In this document: one piece after another, positions 15,488 to 23,873 of the stretch | Layout of the letters: every line of letters starts with the position of its first letter | Position numbering within the stretch: the first letter of the stretch is position 1 | NCBI GenBank assembly: GCA_016207065.1 | Contig: JACQQK010000115.1 | Location: 1-37,537, forward strand | DNA: 37,537 bases | Source: Nitrospinota bacterium | GTDB lineage: Bacteria; Nitrospinota; Nitrospinia; Nitrospinales; JACRGP01 | Direction of reading: 5' to 3' | Notes under the pieces: model-generated | The model's database searches: none | Told to the model about the DNA's origin: nothing | What the model saw: only the letters and a program-made list of their open reading frames with translations | Made by a program: the position numbers and the translations under genes

Positions 15488-16423
15488 ATGGGAATCATTC
15501 GCGGCGGAGGAGCCGAATACGAAAAAGAGGCGCCCTCCCTTGAGGAGAAGACGGAAAGACTGGAGGGGGTCGTCCGGGAGGGGTTGAGGAAAGACCCCGC
15601 GGTCCTCGACCTGCGCGGCCGGTTCATCGCTACGGACGAGGCGTCCATACTTTCCCGTTTGGAACTGATGCGGCCGGTAAGGTCCCTGGACCTCGGCGAT
15701 AATCAGATCGGGAACGAGGCCCTGAAAATTTTGTTCGAATCTCCCGTGTTGGAACGTCTGGAGGAGCTTCGCCTCGGCGTCAACTTCATCACGGACGATG
15801 GCGCGCTCCACCTGGCGCAATCCGCCTCCCTCAGGGTGAAAAGCCTCCGGGTCCTGTCCCTGAACGACAACCGTCTTTCGGACGCTTCCATAAGCCATCT
15901 CGCGAAGTCGCCCAACCTCGGTTGTCTGGAAGCCCTTTCGCTGGGTTGGAACCAGGTCGGCAACGGCTCCGCCAAGGCCCTTGGCGAGAGCGAGGTCCTG
16001 TCCCGTCTCAAAAGACTGGACCTGGAGCGAAGCTACATCGACGACGCGGGCCTCAAGGAGTTGTTGAAAGCGAGGTTCGCGCCCCTGCTGGAGGAGTTGG
16101 ACCTCTCGTCGAATAAATTGAGCGACGAGGGCGCGAAAAGCCTGGCCGAGGCCCGGAACCTGGGCCAATTGCGGGTATTGCGCTTGACGGCCAACGCCAT
16201 CGGCGACGAAGGCGCGAAGGCGCTGGCCCAGGCGGCGTCGCTTGCGGGGCTCGACGAGCTGTATGTCGGGCGCAATTATTTTACCGGCGAGGGGGCCGAG
16301 GCCTTACGCCAGTCCAAATCCCTTTCCAACCTGCGAAAGCTTGTCCTGTACGAGGGCGCTGAAAACACGCCTGGCCGCGTCAATTATTCCAATCCGGACC
16401 TGATCCGGCCCAATCACTCATGA
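15488..16423 (+). CDS. Leucine-rich repeat protein, ribonuclease-inhibitor type (paralog 1)
   Basis: Tandem about 28-aa repeats such as LDLSSNKLSDEGAKSLAEARNLGQLRVLRLTANAIGDEGAKALAQAASLAGL; no evident signal peptide. Confidence 0.9.
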   Translation: MGIIRGGGAEYEKEAPSLEEKTERLEGVVREGLRKDPAVLDLRGRFIATDEASILSRLELMRPVRSLDLGDNQIGNEALKILFESPVLERLEELRLGVNFITDDGALHLAQSASLRVKSLRVLSLNDNRLSDASISHLAKSPNLGCLEALSLGWNQVGNGSAKALGESEVLSRLKRLDLERSYIDDAGLKELLKARFAPLLEELDLSSNKLSDEGAKSLAEARNLGQLRVLRLTANAIGDEGAKALAQAASLAGLDELYVGRNYFTGEGAEALRQSKSLSNLRKLVLYEGAENTPGRVNYSNPDLIRPNHS

Positions 16424-17049
16424 GCTTGACCCCCTTGAGCGCGCCGAGGCGGACCGGTTTTTGCCGAGTAATCCGGATCGCGCAAAAACTCGTTCTCCTG
16501 CTGGTCTTGGTCGCGGCTTGCGGATGCGCCCGGCAGTTCAAGGTGACGGTGGACCCCGAGTTGTATGTCAATCCTTCCCATGTCGGTTCGGGCAAGAGCG
16601 TGGGAGTGAAAGTCGTGGACCTGCGGCCGGACAAAACGATCGGTTCCAGCGCCCGGCTGATCAACCTCAGCAAGTTCGAGATCCGTTCCGACGCCAACGT
16701 CGCCGAAACCATCAACGCGAAGGTCCGGGATGGCTTGCGGGAGTTGCAGTTCCGGCCCAAGTCTTTCCCGGAGGAAAAGGCGCGCGCGATGAGAGTCGAG
16801 ATCCTCCGGATGAAGGAATCGTTTTCCCAGAAGATGTCCCAAATCAACGAGCGGATGCAGGTGGTCCTGAGGGTTTCCTGCCGGGGTCTGGAGGGGAAAT
16901 ATGTCCGCGTCTACAAGGCCGCCAAGGATGAGAGCCACCGGGTCCTCGCGGGCAGGTTCCCGAACGAGAAACTGATCAATCTGACCCTTTCGCTGGCCAT
17001 GCAGAATATTTTCGAGGACGACAAGTTGATCGAGTGCCTGTCGCGATAA
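16420..17049 (+). CDS. YajG-like putative lipoprotein
   Basis: Hydrophobic KLVLLLVLVAACGC lipobox; VGVKVVDLRPDKTIGSSARL...; ATGA overlap with the upstream LRR gene. Confidence 0.72.
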   Translation: MSLTPLSAPRRTGFCRVIRIAQKLVLLLVLVAACGCARQFKVTVDPELYVNPSHVGSGKSVGVKVVDLRPDKTIGSSARLINLSKFEIRSDANVAETINAKVRDGLRELQFRPKSFPEEKARAMRVEILRMKESFSQKMSQINERMQVVLRVSCRGLEGKYVRVYKAAKDESHRVLAGRFPNEKLINLTLSLAMQNIFEDDKLIECLSR

Positions 17050-17116
17050 CGGTTTTCCGGGGGGCGGGTTCCCGGACAAAGAAGGTCCGGGAAACGGCGA
17101 GGGACCGGTCCTTGCT

Positions 17117-17302
17117 TTACTTTTTCTTTTTCAGGGTATTCAGGTATTTTTTCAATTCCTCGGGGGAATACCTTTCTTCCAGCGCCTTGCGCGTGCCCGC
17201 GGACAGTTCGTCGAGAGGATCTTTGGGCCGCGCCTCGTCTGTTTTAGTCGATTTGGGTTTTGAAGGTTTGGCGGATGGCTTGCCCTTTGGAGCGCTGGTC
17301 AT
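17117..17302 (-). CDS. Small Lys/Pro-rich protein (61 aa)
   Basis: MTSAPKGKPSAKPSKPKSTKTDEARPKDPLDELSAGTRKALEERYSPEELKKYLNTLKKKK; GGAGA upstream; no competing ORF. Confidence 0.5.
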   Translation of the reverse strand: MTSAPKGKPSAKPSKPKSTKTDEARPKDPLDELSAGTRKALEERYSPEELKKYLNTLKKKK

Positions 17303-17498
17303 GATAAACGGTTTCTCCGATAAGAGGCTTCCGAGCTTTTATAGAATGAAGGGTATCACATTTTGAGCTATTTTGAGAAAATTCCTCCGGCTTTAAGAGG
17401 CGATTTTTCAAAAGAATTGATGGTTTTTCGCGTTTCTCGTTAAATTTCAAACGCGTCCGTCATGATTCGTTATCTTGCGGGATATTTCCGGTTCCGCC

Positions 17499-18671
17499 AT
17501 GCATTTGAAAAGTAAAAAGAGCGCCAATTCCATTACCGAGAGACCCACCATTCTTGTCGTCGACGATTCGCAGGTCGTTGTCCGCCTGATCCGGGAAATC
17601 TTGAAGCGGGATTTCGATGTCCTTGCGGCGGGCAACGGCCTTGAGGCCGTGCAAGCGTTCCGGGAGAAAAAGCCGGACATGGTCCTCCTGGACGTGGAGA
17701 TGCCGGTGATGGACGGTTACGAAGCCTGCCGGCGTATCAAGGGGATGCGCGGCGCCGCCTTCACGCCCATCATTTTCATAACCGGCAAGAGCGACCTGAA
17801 AAGCATCAAGGAGGGGCTCGACAGCGGCGCGGAGGATTATTTGACCAAGCCGTTTCAGCCGGAGGAGTTGCTGGCGCGGGTCAACGCCGGCCTGCGCACC
17901 CGGCGTCTCTACAACCAGCTGGCGGAGGCCAACGCGCAGATCGAGCGGGAGCGGGACATCATCGCCAACATCCAAAGGAGCCTGCTGAGTCAGAGCCCGC
18001 CGGACATTCCCGGCTTCCGGTTTTTCTCGGATTACCAGCCGTCCTCCAAGGCGGGCGGCGACTATTACGATTTCATCCGGATCGACGACGAGCGTCTCGG
18101 CGCGCTGGTGGCCGACGTCTCGGGCCACGGCACCCCGGCCGCCGTCATCATGGCGATGATGCGGATCGTGTTGAGGTCTCACCTGTCGAAGGTCCAATCC
18201 CCGCGGGAGGTTTTGGAGCGGTTGAACGCCATCCTGTGCGAAAACGTGAAGACCGGGGATTTCATCACCGCCTTTTACGGCGTCATCCATCTCCCGACCC
18301 GCCGGATGACTTACGCCTCGGCGGGCCATCATCCCTGCTATCTTTTCGACTGTAATACGGGGGAGGTCCTGGATTTATGGGTGGACAAGGGGTTTCCGCT
18401 CATGATCCGGCCGGAGAATCCGATCGGCGAAGCGGAGGTTTGCCTCCCTCTCAACAGCAAGCTGGTCCTCTACACGGACGGGATCACCGAAGCCCGGGAC
18501 CCGCGCGGAGAGTTTTTCGGCGTCCCCCGGTTCCTCGAGACCATCAAGGAGCAGGGCAGGACCTTGGACGCCCAAAAACTGGGCAAGCGATTGATGGAGG
18601 TCGTCGGCGACTTCACCCGCGGAGCGGGTTTTATCGACGATTACACCCTGGTGATCGTCGACGTGGAATGA
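17499..18671 (+). CDS. Response regulator fused to PP2C/SpoIIE-type (RsbU-like) serine phosphatase
   Basis: REC: ILVVDDSQVVVRLIREIL, DMVLLDVEMPVMDGYEACRRIK, FITGKSD, DYLTKPFQPEEL; phosphatase: GGDYYDFIRIDDERLGALVADVSGHGTPAAVIMAMMR, LVLYTDGITEARD. Confidence 0.93.
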   Translation: MHLKSKKSANSITERPTILVVDDSQVVVRLIREILKRDFDVLAAGNGLEAVQAFREKKPDMVLLDVEMPVMDGYEACRRIKGMRGAAFTPIIFITGKSDLKSIKEGLDSGAEDYLTKPFQPEELLARVNAGLRTRRLYNQLAEANAQIERERDIIANIQRSLLSQSPPDIPGFRFFSDYQPSSKAGGDYYDFIRIDDERLGALVADVSGHGTPAAVIMAMMRIVLRSHLSKVQSPREVLERLNAILCENVKTGDFITAFYGVIHLPTRRMTYASAGHHPCYLFDCNTGEVLDLWVDKGFPLMIRPENPIGEAEVCLPLNSKLVLYTDGITEARDPRGEFFGVPRFLETIKEQGRTLDAQKLGKRLMEVVGDFTRGAGFIDDYTLVIVDVE

Positions 18672-18707
18672 CCGCGATACAATAAGGGCAAGCGGAGCCC
18701 GGCGGGG

Positions 18708-19370
18708 TCAAAAGATTTTCAGCGTTTGCAGGCGGGTCAATTTCGGAGAGTTTTTAAGGGCCGCCCGGGCTTCCTCGGACTTGATCCGGTTGCCCCCCAG
18801 GTGCAGATAGGTCAGGTTGCGCAGGGTATCGGAATTGGCGATGGCCATGGCCCCTTCGTCTCCCACCCGGTTGTCCACCAGGTTCAGGGACGTCACTTTG
18901 GCGAAGACCGGCGAATCGGCGAGCGCCTTGGCGCCCTCGGCGGTAATGCCGTTGCACTCCAGGTTCAGGATTTCGACGTTGGAGAAAATCCGCGCTTGCG
19001 ACAGGATTTTGACCCCTTCGTCGCCCAGGTTGTTGGAACCGAGGTGCAGATAAACGATCTGGGTGAGGATGGAGGATTCCGAAAGGCGCCTCGCCCCTTC
19101 GGGGCCGAGATCGTTGTGGGTCACGATCAGGGAGGAGATGGTCTTCAGGGCCGAAAAGCCGGCCAGCAGTTTCCCGAGTTCCCTGCCATGTTCTTCTCCC
19201 AGAGTTTGGCCGGTTTTGGAGAAGGCGTATCTGTCCTGGATTTTAAGGACGGTCTTGTCCTTGATGCATTCGACGATGGTCTTTTCCGCGGGCGATAACT
19301 CGGCTTTGCCGTCGCCATATTGTTCGCCGTCGTTGATCAGTTCTTCCCAGTTTTTAATCGGTTTCCGCAT
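18708..19370 (-). CDS. Leucine-rich repeat protein, RNI type (paralog 2)
   Basis: LHLGSNNLGDEGVKILSQARIFSNVEILNLECNGITAEGAKALADSPVFAKVTSLNLVDNRVGDEGAMAIANS. Confidence 0.88.
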   Translation of the reverse strand: MRKPIKNWEELINDGEQYGDGKAELSPAEKTIVECIKDKTVLKIQDRYAFSKTGQTLGEEHGRELGKLLAGFSALKTISSLIVTHNDLGPEGARRLSESSILTQIVYLHLGSNNLGDEGVKILSQARIFSNVEILNLECNGITAEGAKALADSPVFAKVTSLNLVDNRVGDEGAMAIANSDTLRNLTYLHLGGNRIKSEEARAALKNSPKLTRLQTLKIF

Positions 19371-19373
19371 GCT

Positions 19374-19835
19374 TTATTTTTCGAATTTTTTCATATTGTT
19401 GCAAGCGATCTTGTTGCCGTACTCGCAGGCGATCTTGAAATATTCCGTGGCCTTCTTGGACCGGCCTTCCCGGTATTTCAAGGCGCCCAGCTCAAAACAG
19501 CCCTTGTCGTGGTGTTCGTTGCAGGCCGTCTCGAAAAGCTCCGCCGCCTTTTTCCATTCCGGGCTGTTTTGGGTCCCTTTGACTTCGGTCAAAATTCCCG
19601 CATGGACGCAACTTGTCATGTGCTTCAGTTCGCACCCCTGAAGGAAATATTCTAACGCGGTTTTGTTGTCCATTTCCACTACGCGATATTTTTCGCCCAA
19701 TTCAAAGCATGCGTCGGCGGTCTTTTTTTCCTGGCACGAGGATTTTAATTGTTCCGTATCCATTACTTGGGAAAACCCGGGGACGGACCACAAGAGCGTA
19801 ACCACGGCCAAAACGGCGCTAATTGAAGTTTTCAC
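19374..19835 (-). CDS. Secreted Sel1/Hcp-like cysteine-rich repeat protein
   Basis: Signal peptide MKTSISAVLAVVTLLWSVPGFS; repeats SSCQEKKTADACFELGEKYR / GCELKHMTSCVHAG / ACNEHHDKGCFELGALKYREG / ACEYGNKIACNNM with paired Cys; 3-nt gap to the downstream LRR gene. Confidence 0.8.
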   Translation of the reverse strand: MKTSISAVLAVVTLLWSVPGFSQVMDTEQLKSSCQEKKTADACFELGEKYRVVEMDNKTALEYFLQGCELKHMTSCVHAGILTEVKGTQNSPEWKKAAELFETACNEHHDKGCFELGALKYREGRSKKATEYFKIACEYGNKIACNNMKKFEK

Positions 19836-20105
19836 GGTTCTACCCTTTCCTAGGTTTTGAGTTATTAAGAAAGTCCGCGGGGATTATATCACAAGTGGCG
19901 CTCCGGCCGGGCATATTCAAGGGATACCCCCGGGTCCGGAAGGCGAGGGCCGCCGAGACGGATTCATTTGCATCGGACCGCGAAATATTCTAACCTTTTC
20001 GAGACGGGGGTCATGCCCCCGCTTCGCGGCGTTCCGGGTTTTTTTACCGTAGCGTCCGTTCGAGGCGCGGGCGCCCGGTTCCGCTGAAATGGCGAAAGTC
20101 TTTCC

Positions 20106-20627
20106 ATGAATATCGTGTTGCTGGGGTACCGGGGGACCGGGAAAAGCTCCGTGGCCAGGTTTCTGGCCAAAAACCTAAAACGAAAACTTTTCTGCATCGA
20201 CGAATTGATCGTCGAATCGGCGGGCATGCCTGTCCCCCAAATCGTTGGCGAATTGGGCTGGCCCGGGTTTCGCGAAATCGAACGCCGCGTCGTGGAGGAA
20301 GTCTCCGGCCGGGAGAACGACGCGATCATCGATTGCGGCGGCGGCGTGGTTTTGGACGACCGCAATGTCCGCAACCTGCGGAAAAACGGGAAAACGGTGT
20401 TGCTGACCGCCAGTTTTGAGGCCATCCTCAAAAGAATTCATCGCGATCCCAACCGTCCTCCTCTCAAGGAAGGCCTGTCCTTCGAGGAGGAGCAGAGGCA
20501 GATCATCGAGGAGCGGGCGGACAAATACCGCGCCGCGGCGGACATGCTCGTCGATACCACCCGCGGAAAGCCCGGGGAGACGGCCATGTACATCATACGG
20601 CGCTTTAAGGAAATGGCCTGGATCTGA
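20106..20627 (+). CDS. aroK: Shikimate kinase
   Basis: MNIVLLGYRGTGKSSVARFLAKNL P-loop; IDELIVESAGMPVPQIVGELGWPGFREIERRVVEE; DCGGGVVLDDRN. Confidence 0.92.
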   Translation: MNIVLLGYRGTGKSSVARFLAKNLKRKLFCIDELIVESAGMPVPQIVGELGWPGFREIERRVVEEVSGRENDAIIDCGGGVVLDDRNVRNLRKNGKTVLLTASFEAILKRIHRDPNRPPLKEGLSFEEEQRQIIEERADKYRAAADMLVDTTRGKPGETAMYIIRRFKEMAWI

Positions 20628-20628
20628 T

Positions 20629-21429
20629 ATGGAAAGCCCCCTCTTCGAGAGCCTGGTCCGCAACAGCATGTCGCTCGTGTCCGAGGAGGGGGACGGCTCT
20701 CCCATGTCCGTCAACGAAACGGAAACCTTTTCCCTGGCGGAGACCGGCGACGAGCCCAGGTTCAAGCTGGAATTGAACGGCAAGGAAGTGGTCCGCGAGG
20801 AATTGCTGGACCTCGCGGATTATCCGCGACTGCGCAAGGTCAAGGTCCTGGAGTTGGATGGCAACGAGTTCGGCGACGAGGGGGTGGAAATCCTTTCCGG
20901 GGCGGAAGCGCTCTCCAACCTGGTTTCTCTTTCCCTGTCAAGCAACAAGCTGACCGACCGCGCGGTCCGGGCGCTGGCCAATTCCCCGTTCCTCAAGAGG
21001 CTCCGGCGGCTCTACCTCCAACGCAACTTCATTGGGCCGGCGGGCGCGGAGGCCCTGGCAACCTCGGAAACCCTCTCCGGTCTTGAGGTCCTGTATCTCA
21101 AGGCCAATCCCTTGGGGCCGGACGGGATTGCGGCCCTGGCCCGTTCCCGCTCGCTCCGCGACCTGCGGGAACTTTATCTGCAGAGGACGCGCCTGGGTTA
21201 CGAGGGACTTGCCGCGCTGGCGGGCTCGCCAATCCTGTCGAGCGTGCGGGTCCTGTCGCTTTCTCACAACGGGCTCGACGACCGCGCCGCGGACGCCCTC
21301 GCCGGTTCCGGGACTTTGGCGAATCTCGCCAATCTGGACCTTTACGGAAACAAGATCGGCGAAACGGGGCTCCGCAAGATCCGCGAATCCTCCAACTTGA
21401 AAAACCTGCGGGTCGTGCAGGCGGAATAA
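20629..21429 (+). CDS. Leucine-rich repeat protein, RNI type (paralog 3)
   Basis: VLELDGNEFGDEGVEILSGAEALSNLVSLSLSSNKLTDRAVRALANSPFLKRLRRLYLQRNFIGPAGAEALATSETLSGLEVL...; begins 1 nt after the aroK stop. Confidence 0.9.
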   Translation: MESPLFESLVRNSMSLVSEEGDGSPMSVNETETFSLAETGDEPRFKLELNGKEVVREELLDLADYPRLRKVKVLELDGNEFGDEGVEILSGAEALSNLVSLSLSSNKLTDRAVRALANSPFLKRLRRLYLQRNFIGPAGAEALATSETLSGLEVLYLKANPLGPDGIAALARSRSLRDLRELYLQRTRLGYEGLAALAGSPILSSVRVLSLSHNGLDDRAADALAGSGTLANLANLDLYGNKIGETGLRKIRESSNLKNLRVVQAE

Positions 21430-21446
21430 ATCCGGGAGACCGACGC

Positions 21447-22079
21447 ATGCCGACATCCCATCTCCCCTCGCAACGGATTCTGCTGGAACATTTCGAGAAA
21501 CGCGACCCCGCGATGGCCCGGATCGTCAGGGAGTTCGGGCCCTTGCGGTTGACGCGCAACAAAAGATATTTTTACGTCCTGTGCAAGGCCATCATCGCCC
21601 AGCAGATTTCCACCCGCGCCGCCGATTCCATAACGGCCCGCTTCGCGGCGTTGTTCGACGGCAAATCTCCGACGCCGGAACGCGTGTTTCCCCTGCCGGA
21701 CGACGCGTTGCGCGCCAGCGGCCTCTCGCGTCAGAAGGCGGCTTACTTGAAGGATTTAAGCCGGAAATTCATGGACGGGAGCATCCGGCCCCACCGTTTG
21801 CCTTATTTGACCAATGAAGAGGTCGTTGACCGGTTGACGGCCGTGCACGGCATCGGGCGGTGGACGGCGGAAATGTTCTTGATTTTTTCCCTGAACCGGC
21901 TGGACGTCCTGCCCGTGGGGGACCTGGGCCTGCGGACGGCGCTCAAAAACATTTACCGGATGAGGACGCTTCCGTCTCCGAAAAGGATCCGTGCCATGGG
22001 GGAAAAATGGCGTCCCTACCAGACCGTCGCCACTTGGTATGCCTGGAGGACGCTGGACGGCGCCATCATCGCATATTGA
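21447..22079 (+). CDS. DNA-3-methyladenine glycosylase II (AlkA-like HhH-GPD)
   Basis: AIIAQQISTRAADSITARF, LTAVHGIGRWTAEMFLIFSLNRLDVLPVGDLGLRTALKNIY (HhH-GPD). Confidence 0.9.
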   Translation: MPTSHLPSQRILLEHFEKRDPAMARIVREFGPLRLTRNKRYFYVLCKAIIAQQISTRAADSITARFAALFDGKSPTPERVFPLPDDALRASGLSRQKAAYLKDLSRKFMDGSIRPHRLPYLTNEEVVDRLTAVHGIGRWTAEMFLIFSLNRLDVLPVGDLGLRTALKNIYRMRTLPSPKRIRAMGEKWRPYQTVATWYAWRTLDGAIIAY

Positions 22080-22099
22080 ACGAACGGAGGAGGTCCGCC

Positions 22100-22732
22100 A
22101 TGAACTTCATAGACGAAAGGATCGAGCGGTACGCTTACGACCATACCCAGGGCGAGGGAGAACTGTTGTCGCGTCTGGCGGAGGAGACGCATCAAACGCT
22201 CGAGTTGCCGGTCATGCTGACGGGCCGGGTCGAAGGCCGGTTCCTGAAACTGCTGGCGCAGATCCTCGGCGCGCGGCGCATCCTGGAGATCGGGACGTTC
22301 AGCGGGTACAGCGCGTTGTCCATGGCGGAGGCGCTCCCGGAGGACGGCGTCCTGGTCACCTGCGAGATCGACCCGCCCGCCATCGAATTCGCGCGCCGTT
22401 ATTTCGCCCGGAGCCCGCACGGGAAAAAGGTCGTCCTGCGCGAAGGCCCGGCGCTGGAGACCCTCCGGTCGCTGGAGGGGCCTTTCGACATGGCGTTCAT
22501 CGACGCCGACAAGGAGAATTATCCCCTGTACTACGAAGCGGTCCTGTCCCTCCTGCGCCCGGGCGGACTGATCGTGGCCGACAACGTGTTGTGGAGCGGC
22601 AGGGTCCTGGATCCCGTCGATTCCCACGACAAGGCCATCAACCGGTTCAACCGGATCGTCGCGTCCGACGGCCGCGTCGAGTCCGTGATGCTGACCGTGC
22701 GCGACGGAATCTATTGTATCCGCAAGAAATGA
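22100..22732 (+). CDS. Class I SAM-dependent O-methyltransferase (caffeoyl-CoA OMT-like)
   Basis: ILEIGTFSGYSALSMAEALPEDGVLVTCEIDPPAIEFARRYF, DMAFIDADKENYPLYYEAVLSLLRPGGLIVADNVLWSGRV; GGAGG RBS. Confidence 0.93.
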   Translation: MNFIDERIERYAYDHTQGEGELLSRLAEETHQTLELPVMLTGRVEGRFLKLLAQILGARRILEIGTFSGYSALSMAEALPEDGVLVTCEIDPPAIEFARRYFARSPHGKKVVLREGPALETLRSLEGPFDMAFIDADKENYPLYYEAVLSLLRPGGLIVADNVLWSGRVLDPVDSHDKAINRFNRIVASDGRVESVMLTVRDGIYCIRKK

Positions 22733-22860
22733 CCCGCGCCGCGCTCCGATAGCCGTTGCCGGACGGCAGGAATTTATGTTAGGTTACGCCGGATAACGCG
22801 CCCGGTCGCGGAAGAGTTTCAGTAAATTACTCCCCGCGGAGAATAACAGGAATCCCCCCG

Positions 22861-22879
22861 GCCCCCTTTGCAAGGGGGC
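22861..22879 (+). repeat. Family B hairpin repeat, copy 4, containing the Shine-Dalgarno of the 22888 gene
   Basis: GCCCCCTT-TGC-AAGGGGGC; ATG at 22888. Confidence 0.8.
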
Positions 22880-22887
22880 GAGAGCAT

Positions 22888-23478
22888 ATGGCGGAAACAT
22901 TAGGCAGTCTGGTCGATAAACTATCCATCAAAAACCTGCGCCTTTGGCACCTCGACGAACTCATCGAGCAAAAAGGCGATGCCGACCCCGAGGCGCCGCA
23001 CTTGCGGGCGAAGAGGGACTTGGTCGCCAGACAGCAGAAGGACCTGGCAAACGAAATCGACGCGTTTTTGGCCGCCGCGTTCGCGGGCAGAGTCAAGATA
23101 CGCGACGAAAAGGTCAAGTTGTATTTGAACCGCGACGCGAAACCCGCCGGCCGGATCGGCGCCCTGGGCGAAGCGATCGGCGAACTGGCGCTACGCAATA
23201 TCCGCCTGTGGCATTTGGAAGACGAGGTACGAAGGCCCGACCTTGAGGACAAACAGATCGTCGCCGTCAAGCGGCGGATCGACGCGACGAACCAGGAACG
23301 CAACGACCTCATCGACAAAGTCGACGAAATCCTGGAAAAGCAGGTCGAGGCGAGAAAAGACGGAATCTCGCGGACCGGTAAGAAAACCCCCGCGCGCAGG
23401 GCCCCACGAAGCCAGCCCCGCCGGAAAACCCAACCCCCCGCCCGGCAAAAGCGCAAGAAACGCGCGCCCAGTAGATAA
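22888..23478 (+). CDS. Protein with duplicated NLRLWHLDE/NIRLWHLED motif (possibly DUF4254-like), basic C-terminal tail
   Basis: LGSLVDKLSIKNLRLWHLDELIEQKG and IGELALRNIRLWHLEDEVRRPDLEDKQIVAVKRRIDATNQERNDLIDKVDEIL; Lys/Arg/Pro-rich tail. Confidence 0.7.
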   Translation: MAETLGSLVDKLSIKNLRLWHLDELIEQKGDADPEAPHLRAKRDLVARQQKDLANEIDAFLAAAFAGRVKIRDEKVKLYLNRDAKPAGRIGALGEAIGELALRNIRLWHLEDEVRRPDLEDKQIVAVKRRIDATNQERNDLIDKVDEILEKQVEARKDGISRTGKKTPARRAPRSQPRRKTQPPARQKRKKRAPSR

Positions 23479-23600
23479 GGAGAACTTTGCACAAATCCGG
23501 TTTTCCTTCTTCTTGCCGGGAGCCCCGCCTGGGGCGACAGGAGGGGGGAAAGCATCATGTAAACACCTCACCCTTCGATTGTTTTTCTGGCGATCCTATT

Positions 23601-23619
23601 TATCTTATATTATAAGATA
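23601..23619. promoter_or_regulatory. Palindromic operator candidate of the TA operon
   Basis: TATCTTATA-T-TATAAGATA, perfect 9-bp arms, abutting the RelE start codon. Confidence 0.65.
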
Positions 23620-23873
23620 TGTATAATATCGAGTGGACGGTAAAAGCTTTCCGGCAAGTCAAGAAGATCAAGGACCGGGAAACAAGAACCCAGATCATCG
23701 ATGCCGTCGAGACGTTGAAACACTTCCCCGGCGCCGGAAATGTGGCCCGTCTGCAAAACCGCGACGATTACCGCCTGAGGGTGGGGCGTTGGCGCGTAAT
23801 TTTCGAGGTTGAACGGAGTCTTAAAATAATCGAGGTTCAGGAGGTGAAAATCCGCAATGAAGACACGTATTGA
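23619..23873 (+). CDS. RelE/ParE-family toxin
   Basis: MYNIEWTVKAFRQVKKIKDRETRTQIIDAVETLKHFPGAGNVARLQNRDDYRLRVGRWRVIFEVERSLKIIEVQEVKIRNEDTY. Confidence 0.92.
   Translation: MYNIEWTVKAFRQVKKIKDRETRTQIIDAVETLKHFPGAGNVARLQNRDDYRLRVGRWRVIFEVERSLKIIEVQEVKIRNEDTY

Noticed and set aside
15488-16423. LRR protein as a secreted type III effector (GALA-like)
   Set aside because: Repeat style is similar, but there is no F-box, signal peptide or secretion genes in the window; not supportable from sequence alone.
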